Origin: JAYZDB01 sp036338025
Lineage (GTDB): Bacteria; Planctomycetota; UBA1135; UBA2386
Direction: 5' to 3'
Assembly: GCA_036338025.1 (NCBI GenBank)
Contig: JAYZDB010000300.1
Location: 1 to 24,842, forward strand
Length of the DNA stretch: 24,842 nt
A model generated the notes under the pieces. That model worked only from the letters and a program-made list of their open reading frames with translations, did no database searches and was not told the DNA's origin. Shown here piece after piece: positions 1 to 8,407 of the stretch. The position numbers were made by a program, and so were the translations under genes. Numbering within the stretch: the stretch's first letter is position 1; each line of letters opens with the position of its first letter.

Positions 1-2163
1 GGGGAGACCGGAATGATCGACGTCGACATCCACCTCAAGAACCCACAGATCGTAGTGATCAACATCGAGGCCTCCGGCACGCTCCCAAAACGGCTCGACG
101 TACCTGGCCCCGGGGTCTACCGATCGACGGACGGTGGCGAATCGTGGACCTATCTGGTGAGAAACAGCACACGACCTTTCTACCACGGGCAGGTCGCCAT
201 CGACCCGACGGACCCCAACCGGATCTTCGCAGTGTCCCGCGATTTTCTCGCGACCCGCGACGGCGGCAAGACCTGGGGGTCGAAATGGTGGGGAGGTGGT
301 GGTGACGATCACGACATGTGGATCTCACCGCAGGACTCAGGCGTGTTCTACAACGCCACTGACCAGGGTGCCTACCTGACGGTCGATGATGGTCGCACAC
401 TGACGGGTTTCGACAACATGGCTATCGGCCAGTACTACGCTATCGGCGTCGACATGCGCGACCCGTACTGGGTATTGGGAGGGTTGCAAGACAACGGAAT
501 CTGGATCGGCCCGAGTAACAGTCGGGAACCCCGTGGCATTCTCAACATGCACAACTCCTGGGTCGGTGAGGGTGACGGCTTCCACTCGCAAATCGATCCG
601 ACCGATTGGCGCACCATCTACTTCGTCAACCACGTCGGATTTGCGGCGCGGCTCAACGTAGAAACCCGGCAGGCGACGTTCATCACTCCAACACCCGAGA
701 CCGTCGTCAACTTCGCCAGTGTCTCCGATCCCAATTTCCCGGAGACCCCGACCCGCTACACCATCAGCCCTGGGGAGCACTGGTTTTTTGGGGGCCTGCG
801 TCCAGATCGCCCGCGACTGCCAGCGCAGTTCCGTTTCAACTGGAGTAGTCCCCTGCTGATGTCACCGACCAACCCCCGCCGACTCTACTTCGGTTCCAAC
901 TATCTGTTCCGCACTCTCGACCGGGGCGACAGCTGGCGAATCATCAGTCCTGATCTGACCACCAACGATCCCAAGCTACGCAATCCATCCGAACAGGGCG
1001 GTCTGACCCGCAACGTCACCGGCGGCGAGAACTACTGTACGATCATCACGATCTCCGAGTCGCCCGTCGACGCCTCGGTGATCTGGGTCGGGACCGATGA
1101 CGGAAACCTGCAGGTCACCCGAGACAGCGGCGCTACCTGGAACAACGTCCGCAGCGCCGTGCCTGGTGTTCCCGAAAAGACCTGGGTCAGCCGAGTGGAG
1201 GCCTCAAGGTTCGACAAGGCAACCTGCTACATCACCTTCGACAACCACCGCCATGATGACATGAAGCCATACGTCCTGGTGACCCATGACTTTGGCAAGA
1301 CGTTCGAGAGCATCACCAGCAACCTGCCCAGCGGCAGCGCCTATGTCATTCGCGAAGACCATCGGAATCCGCGACTGTTGTTCGTTGGCACCGAATTCGG
1401 TGCCTTCGCGAGTGTCGATCGCGGCAAGCGATGGACCCGCTTGAACAACAACCTTCCGACGGTGGCTGTGCACGATCTGGTAATCCACCCCCGCGACGCG
1501 GACCTGGTGGCTGGAACCCACGGACGGAGCATCTGGATCCTCGACGACATCACAGCCCTGCAACAACTGACGCCAGCGATCGGGAAATCCGAACTCCATT
1601 TGTTCGACAGCCGAGTAGCCACCAAGTGGCGACGTGTCCCGCTCGGTCGAAAACAACCCAACTCCTTGTTCCGAGGCGAGAACCCACCCAGCGGCGGCCT
1701 GATTCACTTCTACGCCGGGTCCGCCGGGACCACCGAAGTCACGGTCGAAAGTGCCGACGGCCAACACAAGTGGGCAAGCAGCGTGAAACACAAGGCCGGT
1801 ATTACCAGGGTTCGCTGGGCCCTGAAATTCGGCTCGACACGCCAGGCACGCGACGCCATGCGCGCAAACCTGCAGCGGACCATCGTCGAACTCGAGGGCC
1901 GCGACCTGTCTAGTGAAAAAGCAGGCGTCCTCCGTCAAGCAAAACGCTCGCTTGAACGTGCGCGGAGCGACCGGGGCCTGAATCGGGCACGCAGCACCCT
2001 CGTCGAACATTTCGCTGCCCACGTCACTCGGAGGGACTTCTTCGGCCCCAAGATCCAGAGCGTTTCAGCGTCGGCGGGAACCTACCGGGTAACGATCAAA
2101 TCTGGATCTCATACACGGACCGGTCGGATCACCGTGCGCGAGGACCCGCTCGGATCCAAGTAG
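1..2163 (+). CDS. BNR/Asp-box repeat (sortilin-like) secreted protein, 5'-truncated by window edge
   Basis: The reading frame is open from base 1 (GGG GAG ACC GGA ATG), so the ATG at 13 is probably internal and the true start lies outside the window. Visible Asp-box motifs (S/T-x-D-x-G-x-x-W/F) include STDGGESW, TRDGGKTW, TLDRGDSW, TRDSGATW, THDFGKTF and SVDRGKRW, which is typical of BNR/sortilin-type beta-propellers. A GGLQDNG segment is characteristic of the large exported 'WD40/YVTN/BNR-like' proteins that are usually about 1000 residues, so roughly 300 residues are missing. The last ~180 residues hold a charged, probably helical stretch and then a small beta domain ending GRITVREDP, as in other family members. 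Its function is unknown; it is probably secreted and may bind glycans or proteins. The TAG stop is 5 bp from the stop of the convergent gene. The family call is firm, the role is not. Confidence 0.85.
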   Translation, partial: GETGMIDVDIHLKNPQIVVINIEASGTLPKRLDVPGPGVYRSTDGGESWTYLVRNSTRPFYHGQVAIDPTDPNRIFAVSRDFLATRDGGKTWGSKWWGGGGDDHDMWISPQDSGVFYNATDQGAYLTVDDGRTLTGFDNMAIGQYYAIGVDMRDPYWVLGGLQDNGIWIGPSNSREPRGILNMHNSWVGEGDGFHSQIDPTDWRTIYFVNHVGFAARLNVETRQATFITPTPETVVNFASVSDPNFPETPTRYTISPGEHWFFGGLRPDRPRLPAQFRFNWSSPLLMSPTNPRRLYFGSNYLFRTLDRGDSWRIISPDLTTNDPKLRNPSEQGGLTRNVTGGENYCTIITISESPVDASVIWVGTDDGNLQVTRDSGATWNNVRSAVPGVPEKTWVSRVEASRFDKATCYITFDNHRHDDMKPYVLVTHDFGKTFESITSNLPSGSAYVIREDHRNPRLLFVGTEFGAFASVDRGKRWTRLNNNLPTVAVHDLVIHPRDADLVAGTHGRSIWILDDITALQQLTPAIGKSELHLFDSRVATKWRRVPLGRKQPNSLFRGENPPSGGLIHFYAGSAGTTEVTVESADGQHKWASSVKHKAGITRVRWALKFGSTRQARDAMRANLQRTIVELEGRDLSSEKAGVLRQAKRSLERARSDRGLNRARSTLVEHFAAHVTRRDFFGPKIQSVSASAGTYRVTIKSGSHTRTGRITVREDPLGSK

Positions 2164-2168
2164 CGAAT

Positions 2169-2984
2169 CTACCTCTTAGGGGTGATGTAGACGTTCGTTA
2201 CGATCGGTCGATGGTCCGATGCAACTCTCTCATCTACCACGAGGATCCGATCGGCACGGATGCTGTGTCGGGTACTGCCGCGAATGCAGAGGTGGTCAAT
2301 CTCCTTGCTCGGCGACGTAGAGTTGAAGGTGAAGGGTGAGCCCTGCTTGTTGATTCTCTCGAACCCTTCTCGTTCAAACACTGCCAGAGTCGGTGAATCG
2401 GGCCGCGCGTTGTAGTCGCCGATCACAATGATCGGCAGGTCAACATCGCGGAGCCGATCCATGAGTGCCTCCGCCTGCTGCACCCGCTCTTTCGATCGAC
2501 GCAACCAATCGAAATGCACATTGACAAAGACAACCCGAATGCCAGGACGTGCTGAAAAAACGTGTAGCAGAGCGACACGGGGCTCACGCTGACCGCGCGG
2601 AAGCTCCAGCGTCTCGACCATCGACAACGGGAACCGGCTGAGTATCGCGAGTCCGTATTCCCCGCCGTCGTAGTCCATGAACTTGCCAAACGCGCCATGC
2701 AGTCCCGTCAAGCGCGCGAATATCCCGGTCTCGTCCAAACCACCGGACCGCGCGCAACCCTTATCGATCTCTTGCAAGCCAACCAGGTCTGGCTGCTGAT
2801 TTCGAAGGATCTCTGACTGAGTCTCGAGGTTGGACGCAATCGGACGACTGACCATCGCCAGCCCGTGCTTCACATTGTAGCTCATGACCCGGATCTTCAG
2901 TTCCGAGGCAACACCAGGAACCGTCGAACAAGAAGTAAGGAGGCTGATGACGAACAGCCACAGGACTCGCAAGAGCGATTGCAT
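2169..2984 (-). CDS. Endonuclease/exonuclease/phosphatase (EEP) family lipoprotein
   Basis: This is a 271-residue protein when started at the ATG at 2984. An ATG at 3095 exists in frame but would bury the signal peptide. The N-terminus has a hydrophobic stretch ending in LLTSC, a lipobox with Cys19, so export and lipid anchoring are likely. The EEP fold follows with its usual metal and catalytic landmarks: MSYNVKHG (Asn37), GLQEID (Glu72), NVHFDW (His157), GDYNARPD (Asp190/Asn192), EIDHL (Asp230) and SDHRP (Asp257/His258). Relatives are Mg-dependent phosphodiesterases acting on nucleic acids, sphingomyelin or inositol phosphates; the substrate cannot be told here. It lies 117 bp downstream of a second exported phosphoesterase on the same strand. 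Confidence 0.87.
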   Translation of the reverse strand: MQSLLRVLWLFVISLLTSCSTVPGVASELKIRVMSYNVKHGLAMVSRPIASNLETQSEILRNQQPDLVGLQEIDKGCARSGGLDETGIFARLTGLHGAFGKFMDYDGGEYGLAILSRFPLSMVETLELPRGQREPRVALLHVFSARPGIRVVFVNVHFDWLRRSKERVQQAEALMDRLRDVDLPIIVIGDYNARPDSPTLAVFEREGFERINKQGSPFTFNSTSPSKEIDHLCIRGSTRHSIRADRILVVDERVASDHRPIVTNVYITPKR

Positions 2985-3079
2985 CGGCGCAAGCCTAAGT
3001 GGAATTTCAGGGCATCCCGCACGGAATCCGTGTCCTGATGTTGACGGCACACCCGAGAGATCGATCCACGGGTGTCCAA

Positions 3080-3093
3080 GCGAGGCTCCTCGC
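3080..3093 (-). terminator. Small perfect inverted repeat downstream of the metallophosphatase gene
   Basis: GCGAGG and CCTCGC arms flank two bases, giving a five-pair stem with a four-base loop. On the minus strand it begins eight bases after the phosphatase TGA. Only TT follows, so it is not a classical U-tract terminator. A second, looser pairing (ACACCC with GGGTGT) lies just downstream. It could be a weak terminator or an mRNA 3'-end stabiliser. Confidence 0.3.
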
Positions 3094-3101
3094 ATAAGGC
3101 A

Positions 3102-5123
3102 TCAGTTCTCGTAGATCACAGTCAGCATTGGACGTTCTACAGGGGTGCCAAACTCGGAGGATCTCGGGACCCACGCATCCGCACCCCGGTTGATCAACGC
3201 CCAGCCGTGATTGGTCACGCCATCTTGCCAAGACCGCAGGGTCGCGGTCACGTCAAACGAGCGTGTGCCCTTCGCCTGAACACGCGTTCCAGTATTTGTC
3301 ACCGCCGTGGCGACTGTCTCCGTACCTACCTGGATCCCATTTCCGAGGGAATCCCAGGTTGAACTCTCCGTAAAGGGAACCGTCAGTTGGTAGAGGTCGC
3401 TGACCGAATAGGAATTTGCGTAAGCACCTTCGCTGGTCAGGGTCAGCACCGCCCGCGCGATGTGACGATCACGTGGAATCTGACCAACCCCCTTTCCAAA
3501 CAGTCCACCAAACTTCAGCAGGGACTGATCTTGGGTGCCTGAGATCATCCCATCGGTATCGACGCGGAGTTGCTCGGAAGAGCCGAACGACGATGCTGCA
3601 AGATTGTTTCGGACGTAGGTGTCTTCGGTCCCAGCATAGATGCCACCACCAAGATCACGCCCTTCAGCGAAGTGGACTGTGGCCGTCGCTTCGAGCTTTC
3701 GTCGGTGGCCGAGAACATCAAAGTCGAGGACAAAATTGTTCGATACCGTGTTGTTCCGGTCCAGCCCGATCGTGACACCAGGGATGTAGATGGGAGAAAA
3801 GCAGTCGCTTCGGACCTGTGCCTGATCCGGAGAAAACTCAAGCAGGTTCATCCAACCATTGCCGCCATTGGCGTCCGATTGGTAGTTGAACAGGCACTCC
3901 AAGACCCTCTGACCAAGGCGGGTGTTTCCGTGCTTGTAACTCCCGCCCGGGAAGTGCCCACACAGGACCATGAAGACCTGCGGGAAAGGCTCCACCAACT
4001 TCTCGCGAACACCTTCGCCGCTGTTGTCACCCCCGGAGTTGGGGGTGGCGCCCGCAAAATCGTATCTCGGCGCAGCTCCCCATCCGAGATACTGATGCGT
4101 TGTCACGATGGTCGGTAGCGTCGGATTCGCGACAATCTTGCTCTGGGCCCACGCAATTGCGTCATCCGTCGGGAACCACTCAAGCGCCAGGTGCATGAAG
4201 TCCTGGCCACCAGCACGGAAGATCTGGCACTGGTTTCGCCCGTTCGTCGCAGCCCCCGCAAACCAAGTACGCCCACTCACCCGCCCCGGACCGAAGTGGG
4301 TATTCCACTTCGTCGCCTGAGTCTTGTTATCGACCGTGTCGTAGTCATGGTTGCCAATCACAATCCCGTAAGGTACGAGCCCGTCCGGATTGCTGGTCAG
4401 ATCACCGTCAAGACGCTTCATGACCGGCAACACCCGATCCCACTCCGCCTGGTTCTTGTTTGGGCCCTGCGCGCCGTTCTGCACCAAATCGCCGACGTGT
4501 GAGACAAACTCGATGTTCTCTGCGGTCACATTGTTAGCGATCCACTTCGTTTGTGCGTCGAAGCCCTGAGCAAGGGTCGGGGACACGGAGTAAGCCTGGG
4601 AGTCCGGAATCGCGATCAACGAATATGGCTTGACGCTGGCGACGATGGTGATTTCGAATCCAGCCGAACTTCCCAGCGCCGGTACAGGCCCAGTGCCAGG
4701 AACCACAAGCTGCGCATAGAATCGTTCGCCCGGGCGGATCCCGCCGGTCGAAACTACCAGCTTGAGTTTGCCCTGTGCGTCGCTCAGCATCGGGAACGGA
4801 CGGCGATACTCGACGTTCAGGAAGCAACCGGGGAAGCCGAACTGGGTCATGTCCAGGGGCAGGGGGATCCCGGACCAGTTCTTGTTGTTGAGTCCCATGA
4901 CCAGGAAGAACGGCCTGCTCGGTGCAAAGACATCCAATTCAAGGTCAATATTCCTGCCCGCGACAGGTGGAGCAGCGAGCGAGAGCTTCGGAACTCCAGC
5001 GAGTGGCCCCTTACACCCGATCCCAAACGAACGCTCCTGGGCGACAGCAGTCGGCACGGCCCCGACAAGCGCAAGGATGACGAACCAGAGATATTGCATG
5101 GCGAGCGGCGCCCTGAGAGGCAA
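3102..5123 (-). CDS. Secreted calcineurin-like metallophosphatase with C-terminal DNRLRE domain
   Basis: The 673-residue frame starts at TTG 5123. An ATG at 5099 (residue 9) is also possible, but the TTG start gives the signal peptide an arginine in its n-region before the hydrophobic core ending AVAQ. Residues ~33-160 form a beta-sandwich beginning FGIGCKGP. Residues ~168-450 are a calcineurin-like phosphoesterase: IPDSQ (Asp174), HVGDLV (Asp212), IGNHDYD (Asn258/His259), TTHQ (His343) and CGHFPGG (His390). Residues ~490-673 resemble a DNRLRE/CBM96-type domain: YVRNNLA, a rigid beta pattern, NHGWALI, and SSEF followed by RPMLTVIYEN. The protein is probably exported and uses the terminal domains for surface or polysaccharide contact. 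The substrate is unknown. No strong ribosome-binding site is visible. Confidence 0.87.
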   Translation of the reverse strand: MPLRAPLAMQYLWFVILALVGAVPTAVAQERSFGIGCKGPLAGVPKLSLAAPPVAGRNIDLELDVFAPSRPFFLVMGLNNKNWSGIPLPLDMTQFGFPGCFLNVEYRRPFPMLSDAQGKLKLVVSTGGIRPGERFYAQLVVPGTGPVPALGSSAGFEITIVASVKPYSLIAIPDSQAYSVSPTLAQGFDAQTKWIANNVTAENIEFVSHVGDLVQNGAQGPNKNQAEWDRVLPVMKRLDGDLTSNPDGLVPYGIVIGNHDYDTVDNKTQATKWNTHFGPGRVSGRTWFAGAATNGRNQCQIFRAGGQDFMHLALEWFPTDDAIAWAQSKIVANPTLPTIVTTHQYLGWGAAPRYDFAGATPNSGGDNSGEGVREKLVEPFPQVFMVLCGHFPGGSYKHGNTRLGQRVLECLFNYQSDANGGNGWMNLLEFSPDQAQVRSDCFSPIYIPGVTIGLDRNNTVSNNFVLDFDVLGHRRKLEATATVHFAEGRDLGGGIYAGTEDTYVRNNLAASSFGSSEQLRVDTDGMISGTQDQSLLKFGGLFGKGVGQIPRDRHIARAVLTLTSEGAYANSYSVSDLYQLTVPFTESSTWDSLGNGIQVGTETVATAVTNTGTRVQAKGTRSFDVTATLRSWQDGVTNHGWALINRGADAWVPRSSEFGTPVERPMLTVIYEN

Positions 5124-5172
5124 GGGACCCCAACAGTATAGACTCCTTCGGCCCTCGAGTGGGAACCGAATG

Positions 5173-5216
5173 GCGGGCTAGTTTGGGGGCTGAAACCACA
5201 CCCCGGAAACGCCCGC
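5173..5216 (-). terminator. Long imperfect hairpin after the methyltransferase gene
   Basis: On the plus strand, GCGGGC-TA-GTTT-GGGG pairs with CCCC-GG-AAAC-GCCCGC. This makes about 14 base pairs broken by a two-base bulge and a small internal loop, with an apical loop of about 11 bases. It starts 13 bases after the stop of the minus-strand methyltransferase and sits before the metallophosphatase gene. There is no T-run on either side, so termination is inferred from position and stem strength only. Confidence 0.4.
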
Positions 5217-5228
5217 GATTACGGTCGG

Positions 5229-5957
5229 TCAGGCCTTCTTGACGCAGTTCATCATGTACCGAAACGACATGTACCTCGTTGGCCACACGCTCGTAAACGT
5301 ATTTACGGCGTTCCACAACCACTTCGTGCGTGGATTCAGGAAGCTGATGATCGTGTTGTCGTAGCGAATCGAGACGTCAAATTCCCTGCGAAGGAGGCGC
5401 GGCAAGTTGAACTGGTTCTTGCGCAGCAACCCCCACTCCGAACGGCGCCGGACGTGGTACCAGAGAATGCTCGGGTTGATCAGATTCGGTTCTACCCCAA
5501 TGTACCGCCCACCCGGTTTCAGCACTCGAACGATCTCCGCAAGAGCCTCGGGAACGTCGGGGACATGATGGAGAAAATCCCAACTATGGACAACGTCGAA
5601 ACTGTTGTCTTCGAAGGGCAGATTCATCGCCGACGATTCGCGCACATGGCAGTTGGTCAGACCTTTGCTCTCGATCAACTCTTGCGCGACGTCAAGCATC
5701 GGGATGCAGACATCCACACCCATGAGCGTTTCAGCGTGCCTGGCCAACAGCGGAAAGTAGAAACACGTTCCGCAACCGACATCCAGCAGGCTGGGAACCT
5801 TGTCAGGGAAGTTCTCTTCGAATGCCTTCTCGACCAGCTCCGCGACCATCGGTCGCTTGTCCAGAATGTAGGGGTCAAACCGCTCGTAATACTCACCGGT
5901 CTTACGCTCGATGATCTTGCGGTAGTGAACTCCGATCTGCTTGAGGTCTAGGAGCAA
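5229..5957 (-). CDS. Class I SAM-dependent methyltransferase
   Basis: This is a 242-residue protein. The start is taken as TTG at 5957; no ATG or GTG lies between the upstream in-frame TGA and Met37, so TTG is the best candidate. Motif I LLDVGCGT (57-64) binds SAM, MGVDVCIPM is the acidic strand-2 region, and SFDVVHSWDFLHHVPD followed by LKPGGRYIGVEP is the usual Methyltransf_11 second half. The C-terminal third (RRRSEWG to MNCVKKA) resembles ubiquinone/lipid-type methyltransferases, but the substrate is not evident. It lies 74 bp downstream of the B12-binding-type radical SAM gene on the same strand and is probably cotranscribed with it. The pair may act on one substrate. Confidence 0.87.
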   Translation of the reverse strand: MLLDLKQIGVHYRKIIERKTGEYYERFDPYILDKRPMVAELVEKAFEENFPDKVPSLLDVGCGTCFYFPLLARHAETLMGVDVCIPMLDVAQELIESKGLTNCHVRESSAMNLPFEDNSFDVVHSWDFLHHVPDVPEALAEIVRVLKPGGRYIGVEPNLINPSILWYHVRRRSEWGLLRKNQFNLPRLLRREFDVSIRYDNTIISFLNPRTKWLWNAVNTFTSVWPTRYMSFRYMMNCVKKA

Positions 5958-6031
5958 GGTCGAATCAGCCCGTCGAGGTTTCGGATAGAGAAAAGACTGT
6001 TGTCACTGAAGTCTACACCACCATCAAGACA

Positions 6032-8074
6032 TCAGTGGTATGCCCGATATACCTCAGGGAAACAACTCTGCCATGCCACGGTGCCTTGTTCGAATTCGGT
6101 GAGGAACCGTGGCCTGTCAAACAATCCGATGGAGGCCAATGTTGCGTAGATTCGGCCAGCGTCTTCACCTGCTTCCTTGCCCATCAGTTCTGCGATTTCC
6201 TTGACTGACCGCTTGCCATCAATGCACTCGACAAACTTCCTGGAGGCCTGGTCAACAGCAATCGCGCAGCCCGCTCCGGTATCCGGCGCCATGAAAAACA
6301 GGTACTCGGTCGGAGCCGGAGCGACAGCCAGATACTCCTCAACCGCAATAATTGGGTAGAGATCATCCATGTCGAAGGCAAAAAACTGCTGGTCCACGTC
6401 ACCGCCAAGTCGGGGCACCTCAGAACCATCGGCGCTGGCCTCATCCGACGAAATCAAGTCAGCCTGCTTTACGGTGTAGACCCGATGTAACTCGGGGTAG
6501 GGCTCGTTGAAGTAGATGTCGCGGACATCCGCAAAGAACGCGCTCGCCCAGGTTCTGGACCGCCGGTAGAAGTGATAGCGGAGGAGATCCTTGAACTGCG
6601 GGGAAACATCTTTGATGCCATGTTTTTGACATAGGTCGGCGACGAACTTCTCCCACAACTCAGCCAGGCCTTCAACAAGATCACCCGGGATACGATGCAC
6701 CTGCAGGTCCGGGATGTGGTTGTGGAAGCCTCCGTCATAGACCGTCCAGGCCCATTGCTCGATAAGCTCACCGGCAGGCTCGTCAACGATCTTGGCCAGA
6801 CGAAAGAAGACATTCTGGAGCAAGCGGTGCCAATCGTTGATCGCCTTGCCGACCAGGACTTCCTGACGATCCATGGACCCCGTCGAGAGAATCTCGTGGC
6901 CCACATCCGGGTCGTATTCGATGTCCCACTTCTCGACTTCCTTCTCCAACGGCGTACGCGGAAGAATTGCCAGATTGAAGGACTTGATGTCGGCAGGATG
7001 CCTGGCATAGGTCCACGACATCGTGTCCTTGTAGGCCTGCACATCGTCCCCCGGGAGGCCCATGATGATCTCGTAGGAGAGCATGATGTTCTTCTTGTAG
7101 CTGAGCTTGTCGAGCACCGGCGCGACCTTTTCCGGGCGCCAGACCCGGCGGATGTTGCGCATCGTGGTAGGCGTACAGGTCTGAATGCCACAGCCGATAA
7201 AGGACATGTAGGAGTCTTCAACGAGTTCCACGAGATCGTCGTTGACCAGGGTCGGAAAGACTTCGAACCAGTGGATCGCCTTGATATCGAGCTCGATACC
7301 AAGCTGTAGGATGCCCTCTGCACGCTTGCGGCTGTAGTTGAACGTCGGGTCCGTGTTGAACAGGATCCGCGCTTCCATCTTCTTGAAGAGTTCGAACTCG
7401 GCGCGCACACGCTCCATCGAAAACTCGAAGTATGGCTGGTTGCGTCCGTAGTCGCAGTAGGTGCAAACGAAGGGGCAGCCGCGCGCCGTCTGGTAGTTGA
7501 CGCCACCCCGGATATCGCAGACGTCGAGCACGCCGGTGAGATATGGCGATGGCAGGACATCCAGATCCTTCTCGTAAGCCCGCGGGGCCGGCAAGAACGG
7601 CTTGCCGTCCTGACGCTGCGCGAGACCAGCGATCTTGGTCAGATCTTCGGACTTGTCTTCGACAACCGCCCGCAAGAACTCACGGAATGTATGCTCGCCC
7701 TCGCCAACACCGATGTAGTCGATATACGGGTGCTCGTCGAGCAGCTTGTTGTAGTGGTACGAGACCTCGGGTCCGCCGAGAATCACCTTGAGCTTCGGCA
7801 GTCGCTCCTTGAGTACCTTGCAAATCTCGAAGTTGTCAGGCGCATTCCAGACATAACAGGTAAAGGCGACCACATCCGGTTCCTCGGCCGCGATGGCATC
7901 CGCAATCTGCTCGGCAGACCGCAGCGAAGGATCGTAGTACTGGTGAACGATCTCGGTGTTGGCCGCAATGACCTCGTCAGCTAACGCATTGGCATGGAGG
8001 TAGCCCAGCGACAAGAAGCGCAACTGCGGGGTATAGGGTGTCGCAAAGGACACCGATGAGAGTACGACCTTCAT
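6032..8074 (-). CDS. B12-binding-type radical SAM enzyme with C-terminal PqqD-like domain
   Basis: This is a 680-residue protein from ATG 8074 (a TTG lies one codon upstream). Residues ~1-140 have the cobalamin-binding Rossmann-like layout, including ILGGPEVSYH and IGVGEGEHTFREF, although the classical DxHxxG cobalamin-histidine motif is not visible. The radical SAM core carries GCPFVCTYCDYG with the C-x3-C-x2-C cluster at Cys200, Cys204 and Cys207. Later segments (IMGLPGDD, ILPRTPLEKE) match the DUF4080-containing group. The last ~95 residues contain a PqqD-like fold (APDTGAGCAIAVDQASRKF, then CIDGKRSVKEIAELM and IYATLASIGLF), which is unusual for this family and resembles a RiPP recognition element. 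The protein ends with a ~28-residue tail. A partner methyltransferase follows. The reaction is unknown. Confidence 0.88.
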   Translation of the reverse strand: MKVVLSSVSFATPYTPQLRFLSLGYLHANALADEVIAANTEIVHQYYDPSLRSAEQIADAIAAEEPDVVAFTCYVWNAPDNFEICKVLKERLPKLKVILGGPEVSYHYNKLLDEHPYIDYIGVGEGEHTFREFLRAVVEDKSEDLTKIAGLAQRQDGKPFLPAPRAYEKDLDVLPSPYLTGVLDVCDIRGGVNYQTARGCPFVCTYCDYGRNQPYFEFSMERVRAEFELFKKMEARILFNTDPTFNYSRKRAEGILQLGIELDIKAIHWFEVFPTLVNDDLVELVEDSYMSFIGCGIQTCTPTTMRNIRRVWRPEKVAPVLDKLSYKKNIMLSYEIIMGLPGDDVQAYKDTMSWTYARHPADIKSFNLAILPRTPLEKEVEKWDIEYDPDVGHEILSTGSMDRQEVLVGKAINDWHRLLQNVFFRLAKIVDEPAGELIEQWAWTVYDGGFHNHIPDLQVHRIPGDLVEGLAELWEKFVADLCQKHGIKDVSPQFKDLLRYHFYRRSRTWASAFFADVRDIYFNEPYPELHRVYTVKQADLISSDEASADGSEVPRLGGDVDQQFFAFDMDDLYPIIAVEEYLAVAPAPTEYLFFMAPDTGAGCAIAVDQASRKFVECIDGKRSVKEIAELMGKEAGEDAGRIYATLASIGLFDRPRFLTEFEQGTVAWQSCFPEVYRAYH

Positions 8075-8407
8075 CAATGCGGGTGGATCCAGGTTGCAGG
8101 TTCAGGGGGAGGAATAACGCGCAATCGAATCCTCAGGACCCATTACTATCTAATCGGCCAGAGGCGCGGGCAAGCTTCTGGCGATGCGCAGCGTAGGGCA
8201 CTCTACACGATGAGAAGCTCTGAAAAGCCCACGCTGCCGAGCGAAAAAGTCTACTATATGTGCGTGGTTCCAAGGGAATCTGATCCACACCACCCAAGAT
8301 ACGGTGGCAACGGAGAAATCGGCTCCAACTCCGGGTACAGCAGGCAATTCTCCGACAGCATGAAGGCCTACTCGCCTGGGAAGATCCTCCCCTAAACTCT
8401 CTCGACC
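8075..8407. other. Divergent intergenic region between radical SAM gene and DUF4956 operon
   Basis: These 333 bp separate two divergent transcription units and should hold both promoters. The region is visibly less GC-rich than its neighbours. A 61-codon plus-strand ORF (8210-8395) ends 12 bp before the DUF4956 start, but its many AGG, AGA and A-ending codons are unlike nearby genes, so I do not call it. I found no strong hairpin, operator or RNA gene. Confidence 0.6.
8145..8173 (-). promoter_or_regulatory. Candidate sigma70-type promoter for the B12-binding-type radical SAM operon
   Basis: On the minus strand, TTGCCC (8173-8168) and GATAGT (8150-8145) are separated by 17 bases. Each hexamer matches the consensus in four of six positions. 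Transcription would begin near 8138, about 64 bases before the ATG at 8074. This is a pattern match only. Confidence 0.25.

Noticed and set aside
6469..7560. 363-codon ORF inside the B12-binding-type radical SAM gene
   Set aside because: It is a shifted frame of a high-GC gene with a serine/arginine-rich translation. The real frame has all catalytic motifs.
8210..8395. 61-codon plus-strand ORF just before the DUF4956 gene
   Set aside because: Codon use (AGG, AGA, many A-ending codons) differs from neighbours, there is no ribosome-binding site, and it has no recognisable motif. It is more likely promoter-region sequence.
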